From positions 1 through 60,025 of IMG/VR virus record IMGVR_UViG_3300009136_000006: DNA of 60,025 nt. One strand, 5' to 3'. The notes below the pieces were generated by a model. That model was not told the origin of the DNA, ran no database searches, and saw only the letters and a list, made by a program, of their open reading frames with translations. Shown here piece by piece: positions 41,457 through 49,302 of this stretch. The stretch's first letter is position 1. Each line of letters starts with the position of its first letter. The DNA comes from a virus. Both the position numbers and the translations under genes were made by a program.

Positions 41457-43826
41457 GTGAGAGTACCATTTAGACAAGGAATCATTCGTTATCCATACAG
41501 CGGATCGTTGCAAAACTTTCTTCAGATTAATGGAAGTTACATTAATTTAAACGCTGCCAATGGACAAACTGAAGTAACACTTGCTCATCGCGGAACAAAT
41601 TACCTTCACATTGAAAACAGTACGGTTACGAATGCTTGGGGACCTTTCACTGCGAGTACAGATCAGTGGTTGTATTGGGATATTGATTTATTAACTGGTG
41701 CTCGTACATTTGGAATTACATTAGTTGAACCAGTATTCAGTGCGACTGAACCAACATCTCCTGTCGCAGATCTTCATTGGTTTGATTTAACAAATAATTT
41801 TATGAACGTATACTCAGGCGGTTCATTTTCTGAAGTCGTCCGAGTGTTTGCTGCCAAATTTGACGGGAATGTAACATTCTCTCCAGTTGCAGCAGGTTTA
41901 ACAAATCTTCCATACGCTGGAACACAAGTAGGATTAAATATTAGCAACTTCTCTGGAAGAATCATTTTTGATAATCTTGGAAGTGTTATAACAAGAGAAA
42001 ATAGCGAACTGTTTACAACCGAAGATCAATTCTTCGCAGCAGGTGCTCAAATAAATGCAGTTCGCTTGGAGTCAAATGTTCACTATGTAGAAGCAAGTGA
42101 AACACTTGGTGCATGGACTGTTGTTAAATATACAACAGGTGGATTGGTAACACCAGCTGAATATGGCGATACTGGAAGTTCAACAATTGCGATCGTTCTT
42201 CAAGACACAGCTGTCGGAGAAGTCGCAGCAACAATAATTCAAGGTGTCGTTAAAAGTTCTATTTGGACTTGGCCAACAATAGGTACAGAATTATGGGTTA
42301 GCACGAATGGTTTACTGGTAGATGTCGATCCAAGTATATCTGATCCATTAACATATCCTGTTAAACAAGTTCCTGTCGCTCGTGTTCTTTCAACAACAGA
42401 AATTATCTTTGAACAAGGATTGGGTGGAATAGGAAGACAAGGAGTAAAAGGAGATGATGGATTAGACGGTGGATCAGCATGGGGAACTATTGCTGGAACA
42501 CTATCTGATCAAACTGACTTGCAAGCTGAATTAAACGGCAAGGCTGACAACAGCCACACTCAAGCAGCGACAAGTGTTACATTTCAGGCTGCTGGAAATC
42601 TTTCGTCTGCAAATGTTCAAGCCGCACTGGAAGAATTAGATACAGAGAAAGTAGCAGTCGCTGGTAGTACAATGACTGGACTTCTTATTTTAAGTGGAGA
42701 TCCTTCAAACGTATTAGGAGCTGTAACAAAACAATACGCTGACGCAATAGATAATGCAAAAGTTGCGATTGCAGGTGACACCATGACTGGATTGTTAACA
42801 CTCAGTGGTGATCCTTCAACAAGTCTCCAAGCAGCTACAAAACAATATGTTGATAACTTACTTGGTGGAAGTGATCTTGGTGATTTGTCAGACGTCACAA
42901 TTACAAGTCCATCCCAAAGTCAAGCATTGGTATATGCAGGAAGTCCTGCGATATGGATTAACGGAGACATAATCGCTTCGACAGTTCCCGTTACTCCTTT
43001 TGGTGGTAGTCCAACTGGAATTCAATCAACTAACGTACAAGACGCATTAGAAGAATTGAATGCTGATATTATAGCAAACACTGCTGGTCTTCAACCTTAT
43101 GATCTTGCTGGTCAAGTTGTTGGATTACCTGATGCAGGTGCAACAGTTTTTCGTTTCTTATCGGTACGAGATTTTACAATTCCGACATCAGGTTCACTCG
43201 CAATGGCAGATGTTGCATCAACAGGTTCTGCTGTGTTCGATGTTGACGTTAATAATACAACAGAAATGTCAATTACATTCGCCACATCAGCTACTGGAAC
43301 AGTTACTATGATCGGTTCACCAGCAGTAGATTTAATTATTAATACTGGTGACGTAATTACAATCGTCGCGCCTGATCCTCAAGATGCAACTTTATCAGAT
43401 ATTGAAATGACATTATTTGGATATATTGATCCGTTGTATGTCGCACCAGTTCCTGATTTTACTCCAGGCGTAGAAGGTTTTACTATTACAGAAGGCAATG
43501 TCGCATTTGATTTTGGTTATTCCGATACAACCGATCACACAGGAATGGGATCAGTCGCTCCGACAACAACATCCGGCCCGTTTGATTTGAAAGCAGCATA
43601 TATTCAAAACCTCGGAATTTATTTCAATATTCGTATTTCAGGCAATCACGCAGAAGCAGCTATAACTCAAGTTGAACTTGTCGGATATGAAACTGTTACA
43701 ACAGCAGGTGATTTGATTTCTCATAGTTATGATGCCGGAGATGATTATACGTGGTGGCAGTGGACTGTCGCAGGTGCGCACTGGAACGGCAGTGGGACAG
43801 AGGATATCAACATAACATTCTCTTAA
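41457..43826 (+). CDS. Second tail fibre, paralogue of the preceding gene
   Basis: A 789-residue protein starting with GTG 41457 behind GAGGG. Residues 1 to about 470 repeat the plan of the previous fibre (VPFRQGIIRYPYSG, AWGPFTASTDQWLYWDIDLL, GLGGIGRQGVKGDDGLDGG, KADNSHTQAAT, two MTGLL-LSGDP-KQY shaft units). The C-terminus (about 540-789) is unrelated to the Asp-box tip and is beta-rich with Trp near the end (YDAGDDYTWWQWTVAGAHW). The pair looks like a shaft duplicated with a different receptor-binding tip on each copy. Confidence 0.82.
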   Translation: MRVPFRQGIIRYPYSGSLQNFLQINGSYINLNAANGQTEVTLAHRGTNYLHIENSTVTNAWGPFTASTDQWLYWDIDLLTGARTFGITLVEPVFSATEPTSPVADLHWFDLTNNFMNVYSGGSFSEVVRVFAAKFDGNVTFSPVAAGLTNLPYAGTQVGLNISNFSGRIIFDNLGSVITRENSELFTTEDQFFAAGAQINAVRLESNVHYVEASETLGAWTVVKYTTGGLVTPAEYGDTGSSTIAIVLQDTAVGEVAATIIQGVVKSSIWTWPTIGTELWVSTNGLLVDVDPSISDPLTYPVKQVPVARVLSTTEIIFEQGLGGIGRQGVKGDDGLDGGSAWGTIAGTLSDQTDLQAELNGKADNSHTQAATSVTFQAAGNLSSANVQAALEELDTEKVAVAGSTMTGLLILSGDPSNVLGAVTKQYADAIDNAKVAIAGDTMTGLLTLSGDPSTSLQAATKQYVDNLLGGSDLGDLSDVTITSPSQSQALVYAGSPAIWINGDIIASTVPVTPFGGSPTGIQSTNVQDALEELNADIIANTAGLQPYDLAGQVVGLPDAGATVFRFLSVRDFTIPTSGSLAMADVASTGSAVFDVDVNNTTEMSITFATSATGTVTMIGSPAVDLIINTGDVITIVAPDPQDATLSDIEMTLFGYIDPLYVAPVPDFTPGVEGFTITEGNVAFDFGYSDTTDHTGMGSVAPTTTSGPFDLKAAYIQNLGIYFNIRISGNHAEAAITQVELVGYETVTTAGDLISHSYDAGDDYTWWQWTVAGAHWNGSGTEDINITFS

Positions 43827-43833
43827 TTAATCG

Positions 43834-43862
43834 TTGACCTTTGGGGTAACTCATTGTATAAT
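43834..43862 (+). promoter_or_regulatory. Early sigma70-like promoter
   Basis: TTGACC (43834-43839) and TATAAT (43857-43862) with 17-base spacing, eight bases after the fibre stop. Confidence 0.78.
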
Positions 43863-43866
43863 GGGT

Positions 43867-43887
43867 ACTAACTTAAATGAGGTTAGT
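43867..43887 (+). promoter_or_regulatory. Hairpin or dyad covering the ribosome site
   Basis: ACTAACTT (43867-43874) pairs with AGGTTAGT (43880-43887), with one G-T pair and an AAATG loop. The GAGG ribosome site falls in the 3' arm, four bases before ATG 43891. The predicted transcript start is close to the 5' arm. Confidence 0.4.
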
Positions 43888-43890
43888 GAT

Positions 43891-44538
43891 ATGCTCTATA
43901 CAGATGAACATCTACAAGAAAATCCCGACTCCATTCACAACATGTCAGAATTTGACGTTGACGAATTTATAACGCAATACAAAGGAAAACGTAAAATACT
44001 ATCTCGTGATGATGTGGTAATGAAAAAGAGAGAGTTTATCGCAGCAGAAAAGTTACGAAATACCATTCAAACCAAAAAACCACTAACTATGAAAAGAATA
44101 AAGAAGATTATGTTTATTCTTTCATATCCTGATGCTGTTAACGATGTTTGGGGATTAGGTCGGACAATTAGCAACGAAATTCACGATCTTCCAAAAATTT
44201 GGACTGGGTATCAAAGTCAAGCAAGTATCGAATCAGAGAAGTTTGTGTATGAACACTTTTACCCAAGACAACACGCAGGTGAGTTTATTGTTGAGGAATA
44301 CATACGGTTGGGTGATGATTTCACAATTTCATACTTAGTTGAACTTCTACGTCAATTTTGTAGTGTACACAAAACAACGAAGAAAGAAAACGAAGATTTG
44401 ATGAAATATCAAACAAAAGAAAACTTATTTAAATGGAAAAAATCTTACAAGAAAGCTGTAAGTAAAATGATTCAAGTTAGTACAGAAAGTCACTGGTATG
44501 ACCTTATGTTTGAAGAGATTTTATCCGACTTAAAATAG
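43891..44538 (+). CDS. Hypothetical early protein
   Basis: A 215-residue protein. ATG 43891 (MLYTDEHLQENPD) is chosen because any start further upstream lies within the promoter. The protein is helical and charged, with MKRIKKIMFILSYPDAVNDVWGLGR (about 78-102) and FYPRQHAGEFIVEEYI as the most distinctive parts. No family is recognised. It is the first gene of the replication segment, immediately before gp32, and has its own early promoter, so it probably acts early on host or replication functions. Confidence 0.75.
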   Translation: MLYTDEHLQENPDSIHNMSEFDVDEFITQYKGKRKILSRDDVVMKKREFIAAEKLRNTIQTKKPLTMKRIKKIMFILSYPDAVNDVWGLGRTISNEIHDLPKIWTGYQSQASIESEKFVYEHFYPRQHAGEFIVEEYIRLGDDFTISYLVELLRQFCSVHKTTKKENEDLMKYQTKENLFKWKKSYKKAVSKMIQVSTESHWYDLMFEEILSDLK

Positions 44539-44558
44539 GTAACCTTTTACCTCTCAAG

Positions 44559-44566
44559 CATAAATA
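44559..44566 (+). promoter_or_regulatory. Late promoter (CATAAATA)
   Basis: CATAAATACC upstream of the gp32 early promoter. It would give a long-leader late transcript. Confidence 0.5.
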
Positions 44567-44590
44567 CCCTTAGAGAAAACAATTTAATTG

Positions 44591-44619
44591 TTGACTCTAA
44601 GTATTGTTTGTAGTATGCT
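44591..44619 (+). promoter_or_regulatory. Early sigma70-like promoter of gp32
   Basis: TTGACT (44591-44596) and TATGCT (44614-44619) with 17-base spacing. The same -10 variant is used before gp44. Confidence 0.75.
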
Positions 44620-44641
44620 TCAATAAGTACAAAAAGCATCA

Positions 44642-44693
44642 AGTCAGGGAAAGGGTTTTCTGACTAAAAAGTTAAACACTTAGTGTACCCTTT
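44642..44693 (+). promoter_or_regulatory. Candidate autoregulatory pseudoknot in the gp32 leader
   Basis: Stem 1 is AGTCAG (44642-44647) with CTGACT (44660-44665). Its loop contains AAAGGGT (44650-44656), which can pair with ACCCTTT (44687-44693) as stem 2, giving an H-type pseudoknot. An A-rich, structure-poor leader of about 50 bases follows up to ATG 44752. T4 gp32 represses its own translation by nucleating at a leader pseudoknot next to AT-rich RNA, so the same control is inferred. Confidence 0.5.
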
Positions 44694-44751
44694 AAGTGAA
44701 AATAATATCGTTAATTAAAGCGAAAATAATAAGAAGAGAAAGGAGAACACA

Positions 44752-45627
44752 ATGACTCTATCTATTGATCAACTCAAAGCAGCATTTAAAACCCCCGAAC
44801 GTACAGAAGGCAGCAATATGCCTAACAACTATTATCCTTTTTGGAATATGGAAGTTGGCGAATCTTGCACAGTCCGTTTCTTACCTGACGCAGACTCAGA
44901 CAATCCACTTGGCTTTCTTGTAGAGAAAGTAATGCATAACCTTGAAATTAATGGTGACCGTAAATCTGTCCCATGTCTTTCAATGTTTCAAGAAGATTGC
45001 CCAGTATGTGCAGTTTCTTCTGCATTCTACAAAGCAGAAGACAAAGCAAACGGTTCAAAGTATTGGAAGAAGAAGCAGCATCTTGCGCAAGCATTGATTG
45101 TTGAAGACCCACTTCCAGCAGACGAAGCTACACAGGAAAAGCATGAGGGTAAAGTTCGTTACATCGCACTTGGATGGCAGATCTTTAACATCATCAAAGA
45201 AGCGTTTGAAAGCGGTGAACTTGATGAAGTACCTTTTGCATACGAAGGCGGATGTAACTTCATCATCAAGAAGACTAAGCAAGGCGAATATGCAAGTTAT
45301 GCAGTAGGTTCAAAATTCGCACGTACAGCAACAGATCTTGATGAAGATACAATCGCAAACTTCGATCTGTCAACACTTGCTGACCTTTTGCCAAAAAATC
45401 CTGGCAGAGAAAAGATTGAAACTATGTTGGAAGCAGCATTAACAGGTGGTGAGTATACTGAAAGTTCTACTCCATCCACATCAACTGAAACAGAAACAGA
45501 AACTCCAGCTAAAACCGAAGCAGTGGTCGAAACTAAAGCAGAAGTTACTGATGACACTTCAGATGTTGATGACGAAGCTGACGATATCCTTGCTCAAATT
45601 CGCAGTCGAAAGAAAGCAAAGGCGTAA
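44752..45627 (+). CDS. 32: Single-stranded DNA-binding protein gp32
   Basis: A 291-residue protein (T4 gp32 is 301). It coats single-stranded DNA and organises replication, recombination and repair. The zinc ligands are visible as His62, Cys75, Cys83 and Cys86 (VMHNLEING...VPCLSMFQEDCPVC), the T4 HC...CxxC order. The OB-fold core follows, with YWKKKQHLAQALIVEDP and GCNFIIKKTKQGEYASY. The C-terminus is an acidic Thr/Glu/Asp tail for partner binding, ending RSRKKAKA. AAGGAG precedes the ATG, and a 130-base leader with a possible pseudoknot suggests autoregulation. Confidence 0.95.
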   Translation: MTLSIDQLKAAFKTPERTEGSNMPNNYYPFWNMEVGESCTVRFLPDADSDNPLGFLVEKVMHNLEINGDRKSVPCLSMFQEDCPVCAVSSAFYKAEDKANGSKYWKKKQHLAQALIVEDPLPADEATQEKHEGKVRYIALGWQIFNIIKEAFESGELDEVPFAYEGGCNFIIKKTKQGEYASYAVGSKFARTATDLDEDTIANFDLSTLADLLPKNPGREKIETMLEAALTGGEYTESSTPSTSTETETETPAKTEAVVETKAEVTDDTSDVDDEADDILAQIRSRKKAKA

Positions 45628-45687
45628 TATAAGGGGTGAAGTGAGAGGCGCAATGTCTCTCACTCCCTTTTCTCATAGGAGTACAAT

Positions 45688-46776
45688 ATGAAATTTCTAA
45701 CAGATTTCGAAAAGACCATTGACAAAGTGGCAGGTGTTGGAGGTTCGTCTCAACCACCTAGATATTTTTATTCGTTCGGCAATTATGTATTGAACCGAAT
45801 TATGGCTGGTAGTTTTCTAAAGGGTGTTCCTCAAGGAAGAATTACTGGTTTAGCAGGACCATCAGGCGCAGGTAAAAGTTTCATTATTGGTAACCTTGTC
45901 CGAGCAGCACAACAAGCTGGTGCGTACATTCTTGTTATCGATTCTGAGAATGCACTTGATGATAATTTTATGCAAGCAATTGGTGTAGATACTGAAAACA
46001 ACTACAACTACAAAGCAGTAACAACAATCCCACAAGTAACAAAAATCGTTTCAACATTTCTTAGTGGATACAAAAAAGAATATGGAGACGATCCTGATGC
46101 TCCTCAAGTTTTCATTGCAATTGATTCTCTCGATATGTTGATGACCGAAACTGAATTGGATCATTACGACAAAGGAAATTCAAAGGGTGATCAAGGACAA
46201 CGAAACAAGCAAATGAAAGCAATGTTGCGTACGTTTGTTCAAGACATCAAAATGTTGAATGTTTCAATGGCTGTTACGTGTCAGGTTTATCGCAATCAAG
46301 ATTTGAAAAATGGTGAAGGAACTTGGATCGTAAGTGACGCAGTTCGTTACTCATTATCACAAATCGTTCTGTTGACCAAATTGAAATTGAAAGACGAAAA
46401 TGCTGGTGTCGGAGTGTTCTTGGGTATTCGAATGAAGTGTCAAGGATACAAGACTCGATTCACCAAACCATTCCAGTCAGTTACAATTGAAGTACCTTAC
46501 GACAAAGGAATGGATCCGTATTCAGGTCTAATTGAAGTATGTGTTTCAATGGGTCTTCTCGTTAAGAAAGGATCTCGATTGTCACTTAAAGGTCAAGAGA
46601 AATCTTGGTATGCAAAAGAGTTCGCAACATATGCTGGTGATTTGTTGGTTCAAGCCGAAAAAGAAACAAGTGCAATTCTTTCAGTCGCTGAGTCTGATGA
46701 CGAGGAAGAAGACGAAGATGCAATCAAGAAACTTACGGCTAAATCTCGTCGCAAGAAAAAGGCAGGAATAGAATAA
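45688..46776 (+). CDS. uvsX: UvsX recombinase (RecA/RadA-like)
   Basis: A 362-residue protein (T4 UvsX is 391). It forms filaments on ssDNA and catalyses strand exchange for recombination-dependent replication. Walker A is GPSGAGKS (57-64) and Walker B-like VFIAIDSLDML follows near 135-145, with Gln-rich DQGQRNKQMK as loop L1/L2-region. The C-terminus is acidic then basic (DDEEEDEDAIKKL...RRKKK). It follows gp32 in the same operon behind AGGAG, and its last base is the first base of the next ATG (TAATG). Confidence 0.95.
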   Translation: MKFLTDFEKTIDKVAGVGGSSQPPRYFYSFGNYVLNRIMAGSFLKGVPQGRITGLAGPSGAGKSFIIGNLVRAAQQAGAYILVIDSENALDDNFMQAIGVDTENNYNYKAVTTIPQVTKIVSTFLSGYKKEYGDDPDAPQVFIAIDSLDMLMTETELDHYDKGNSKGDQGQRNKQMKAMLRTFVQDIKMLNVSMAVTCQVYRNQDLKNGEGTWIVSDAVRYSLSQIVLLTKLKLKDENAGVGVFLGIRMKCQGYKTRFTKPFQSVTIEVPYDKGMDPYSGLIEVCVSMGLLVKKGSRLSLKGQEKSWYAKEFATYAGDLLVQAEKETSAILSVAESDDEEEDEDAIKKLTAKSRRKKKAGIE

Positions 46777-47000
46777 TGGGTTGGAATGGTGGAACAGAAA
46801 TCTTCGACGTAGTTGTCGAAGATATTCTATTTGAACTTGGAGACGAGGCGCTTGAAAACAAAATCATCGTCAATCTACTCAATGTTCTTGAAGGTCAAGA
46901 TTGGGATAACGTTTATGAAAGTGAATATTATGAGCATCCAAGAATCCGAGCAATTCTCAAAGAGCGAGATCCCGCACTTTACGACGACGAGGATGAATAA
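46776..47000 (+). CDS. Conserved small acidic protein
   Basis: A 74-residue protein starting MGWNGGTEIFDVVVEDILFEL, with a helical core, an LEGQDWDNVYESEY segment and an acidic end. Small proteins beginning MGW/MGS.....(V/I)FD.(V/I)V and containing a Q/KDWD(T/N) element occur widely in phages and conjugative elements (from memory), without a known role. It is coupled to UvsX through the overlapping TAATG. It is followed at once by the promoter of the next gene. Confidence 0.75.
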   Translation: MGWNGGTEIFDVVVEDILFELGDEALENKIIVNLLNVLEGQDWDNVYESEYYEHPRIRAILKERDPALYDDEDE

Positions 47001-47008
47001 CTAAACTG

Positions 47009-47037
47009 TTGACTTCATTCCCATTTTGGGGTATAAT
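47009..47037 (+). promoter_or_regulatory. Early sigma70-like promoter of the RlaP-like gene
   Basis: TTGACT (47009-47014) and TATAAT (47032-47037) with 17-base spacing. The -10 box overlaps the first of two palindromes. Confidence 0.82.
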
Positions 47038-47056
47038 ATATCTGTACCGATATATT
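47035..47056 (+). promoter_or_regulatory. Operator-like palindrome 1
   Basis: AATATATC, six bases (TGTACC), then GATATATT: a perfect 8-bp dyad covering the last bases of the -10 box and the probable transcription start. Confidence 0.6.
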
Positions 47057-47061
47057 TTAGG

Positions 47062-47083
47062 AATATATCTATGTAGATATATT
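47062..47083 (+). promoter_or_regulatory. Operator-like palindrome 2
   Basis: The same arms as palindrome 1 (AATATATC, six bases TATGTA, GATATATT), starting 27 bases downstream and ending just before the GGAG ribosome site. Identical arms with different spacers suggest binding of a dimeric regulator. Confidence 0.6.
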
Positions 47084-47093
47084 TGGAGATAAC

Positions 47094-48155
47094 ATGAAGA
47101 TTAAAAACGCACAAGAAATGATGAAAGAGAACATGCTGGTTAAACACTATGCAGGTTCAATTTCATATGGGACAAATCTACCAACATCCGATGTTGACTT
47201 TCGTGGTGTTTTTTGTGCTGATCCTGTTAACATTCTGACACCATTTTTCCCTGTTCGTGAATGCGAAGACAAAGATGAGGAAGACACGAAACTATTTGAA
47301 CTTTCTCACTTCATGAAACTTTGCCTCGATTGTAATCCCAACGTTATTGAAACGCTTTGGGTTGATCCTGACGACATCACATTTCGAACAGAAGCATACG
47401 ATCTACTTCGTAGTCATCGTCATGCACTGTTGTCTTCTAAGATTGCGTTTACCACAAGTGGATACGCTTTGTCTCAATTGAAGAGAATCAAAGGTCACAA
47501 TAAGTGGATCAATCAACCTCAAAGTGAACAACCACCAAGGCAAATTGATTTTGTTTCTTTAGTCCAAAACTTTACAGATGAAAAAATGTTCAAAGCTGAC
47601 ATGGAACGGTTTCGTGGTGGACACAGATTAATTCCTTACGGTGATAACACATACGGTGTTATTGAATCTCAAGGATACGAAACATCTGATAAAGACTTTC
47701 GGTTAAATACGAATGCTGATGAATCTGTTATTGGACTAACAGGTCCTGAGCGTGTTCCGTTAATCATTGTCAAATTCAATAAGTTGGAATACAACCAGGC
47801 ACTTGAGAAACATAAACAGTACTGGTCTTGGAAAGAAAATCGTAACGAGGCTCGAGGTGAACTTGAGGAACAACATGGTTACGATACAAAACACGCTATG
47901 CATCTTGTTCGACTTCTTCGAATGGGAATTGAAGCACTGCGTGATGAAGAAATTGTAGTTAAGCGTCCTGATGCGGAAGAGTTATTACGAATCCGCGATG
48001 GCGCATGGACATATGAGGAAATTGTTAAATATGCTGAGGCTATGGATAACGAGGTTCGTATGGTGTTGTATCAAAGTACTAATCTTCGCAAAAAACCTGA
48101 TCTTAAATTTGCTGCGAAGTTGCTTATGGACGTACAAGAAACCATCTGGAAATAA
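47094..48155 (+). CDS. RlaP-family nucleotidyltransferase
   Basis: A 353-residue polymerase-beta-type nucleotidyltransferase. The motif GSISYGTNLPTSDVDFRGVF (residues 21-40) holds the GS helix and the two metal-binding aspartates (Asp33, Asp35) in the GS..YGT..P.SD.D.RG form typical of the RlaP family, which is associated by genome context with RNA repair. The C-terminal half is helical (HAMHLVRLLRMGIEAL), as in that family. It probably adds or restores nucleotides on damaged RNA (inference). It is expressed from its own early promoter overlaid by twin palindromes, suggesting tight control. Confidence 0.85.
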   Translation: MKIKNAQEMMKENMLVKHYAGSISYGTNLPTSDVDFRGVFCADPVNILTPFFPVRECEDKDEEDTKLFELSHFMKLCLDCNPNVIETLWVDPDDITFRTEAYDLLRSHRHALLSSKIAFTTSGYALSQLKRIKGHNKWINQPQSEQPPRQIDFVSLVQNFTDEKMFKADMERFRGGHRLIPYGDNTYGVIESQGYETSDKDFRLNTNADESVIGLTGPERVPLIIVKFNKLEYNQALEKHKQYWSWKENRNEARGELEEQHGYDTKHAMHLVRLLRMGIEALRDEEIVVKRPDAEELLRIRDGAWTYEEIVKYAEAMDNEVRMVLYQSTNLRKKPDLKFAAKLLMDVQETIWK

Positions 48156-48156
48156 T

Positions 48157-48681
48157 ATGCGAGACGTAAATTCTATTGAAGAAATGTTCATTAAACGATA
48201 TAATGCCTATCGAAAACATACGATGGGTATTATTAAATCAATGGAGCATGTAACAAAAGGAATCGAACTCACATTAGTTGATGAAGAGTATGAAACGCTT
48301 GCGTGGGAAGAAGTTCAATACATTCCAGAAGATCAGATAGTCGTGTTAAGCGGAAATATCAAATTAACGGTTGGTGACGATATACAACTCGATACAGGAA
48401 AAGTTGTAACTGTGACCGAAGAAAATGTTGATGGACTTCGTCGAATTGTTCGTGTTGGAATCCCTGTTAAACTTGCATTAGATGGATCTGCTGAGGACGT
48501 TTTCGAATTTCTAAAAGGTAGTGAAACAAAAAATTATACTTTGCTCGAAGATCAAGGTGTTGATCCAGCGGACAAAGATGATACAGCAATATACAATCAA
48601 GATTATTCAGCAGAAATTGATTTGACTGATGAACAATACGAAAGTATGAAACTAACCCCACCAAGTAAGAAAGTACATTGA
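48157..48681 (+). CDS. Hypothetical protein in the recombination operon
   Basis: A 174-residue protein. ATG 48157 (MRDVNSIEEMFIK) is used, one base after the RlaP stop; the frame is open further upstream, but only as a shadow of RlaP. A helical N-terminus is followed by a beta-rich part (IVVLSGNIKLTVGDDIQLDTGKVVTVT, RRIVRVGIPVKL) and an acidic C-terminus. No family is recognised. Its stop overlaps the TTG start of the UvsY-like gene. Confidence 0.72.
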   Translation: MRDVNSIEEMFIKRYNAYRKHTMGIIKSMEHVTKGIELTLVDEEYETLAWEEVQYIPEDQIVVLSGNIKLTVGDDIQLDTGKVVTVTEENVDGLRRIVRVGIPVKLALDGSAEDVFEFLKGSETKNYTLLEDQGVDPADKDDTAIYNQDYSAEIDLTDEQYESMKLTPPSKKVH

Positions 48682-49136
48682 GCATTATAGCAGAACTTGG
48701 AGATGGTAATGAAAATCTCAAAACAATTTTAGATCGGTACGATGCCGCTCTTGAAGATGTTGAGGAGAATTTGATTATCAAAGGAAAGAAGTTAGAGCAC
48801 GCAAACCGCGAACATCCTGGTTGGCAGAGTTACTATGACGAACGGAGAATCGAACTGCACACATTAGTTAAATATTTTGAAGCACAAGTGAACAAAGTTC
48901 GAGGAAAACTGTTTAAGGATTATACGGAAACTTACTCAAGAGAATTAACTGATCGAGGGAAAGACAAATATATTGATAAAGAAGAATCGTATCTGAACAT
49001 ATATGAAGTTTATCTTGAAGTAAAGGAAACGCACGATCAATTCGTTCGCGTTGTTGATGCATTCAAGTCGCGTGGATTCGCTTTAAATAATATTACTAAG
49101 ATTAGGGTTGCAGCGATGGAAGATGCAGTTATCTGA
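48678..49136 (+). CDS. uvsY: UvsY-like recombination mediator
   Basis: A 152-residue protein (T4 UvsY is 137). It starts with TTG at 48678, overlapping the previous stop (TTGA). It is helical and charged: YDAALEDVEENLIIKGKKLEHANREH, WQSYYDERRIELHTLVKYFEAQ, then a long helix and a final VVDAFKSRGFALNNITKIRVAAMED, which matches the end of UvsY family proteins. UvsY loads UvsX on gp32-coated ssDNA. The position between the uvsX region and uvsW supports the call, though sequence identity to T4 is low. Confidence 0.72.
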   Translation: MSIIAELGDGNENLKTILDRYDAALEDVEENLIIKGKKLEHANREHPGWQSYYDERRIELHTLVKYFEAQVNKVRGKLFKDYTETYSRELTDRGKDKYIDKEESYLNIYEVYLEVKETHDQFVRVVDAFKSRGFALNNITKIRVAAMEDAVI

Positions 49137-49302
49137 TACTATATTAGCACACATTTGCGTAGATGGAGTATACCGAAAGTATCCTTCCATCTTGTGTAGT
49201 TTATGCAAACCAAATGAAGGAACAGATCTTATCCTTCCAGAAGAAGAAATTAATAATAAAAACGATGCAATCCAGACAAGTAAAAATAAAAATATTAGAT
49301 GA
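49123..49302 (+). CDS. Possible small overlapping gene between uvsY and uvsW
   Basis: A 59-residue frame from ATG 49123, overlapping the end of uvsY (14 bases) and the start of uvsW (38 bases), which bridges the 128-base gap between them. The sequence has CVDGVYRKYPSILCSLCKPNEG, where Cys-x-x-Cys and a further Cys could hold zinc, and an acidic-to-Lys end. Bridging with short overlaps is typical of real phage genes, but no clear ribosome site is seen. Unknown function. Confidence 0.45.
   Translation: MQLSDTILAHICVDGVYRKYPSILCSLCKPNEGTDLILPEEEINNKNDAIQTSKNKNIR

Noticed and set aside
43834-43890. TTG start giving a longer version of the 43891 gene
   Set aside because: The TTG is the first base of the -35 box of the promoter, so it cannot be transcribed from it.
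47971-48156. Upstream extension of the 48157 gene in an open frame
   Set aside because: It overlaps 185 bases of RlaP, and its residues are shadow-like. ATG 48157 fits the operon spacing.
49163-49264. Earlier start for UvsW
   Set aside because: The 34 extra residues do not resemble the UvsW N-terminus. The ATG at 49265 gives the T4-like length and sequence.
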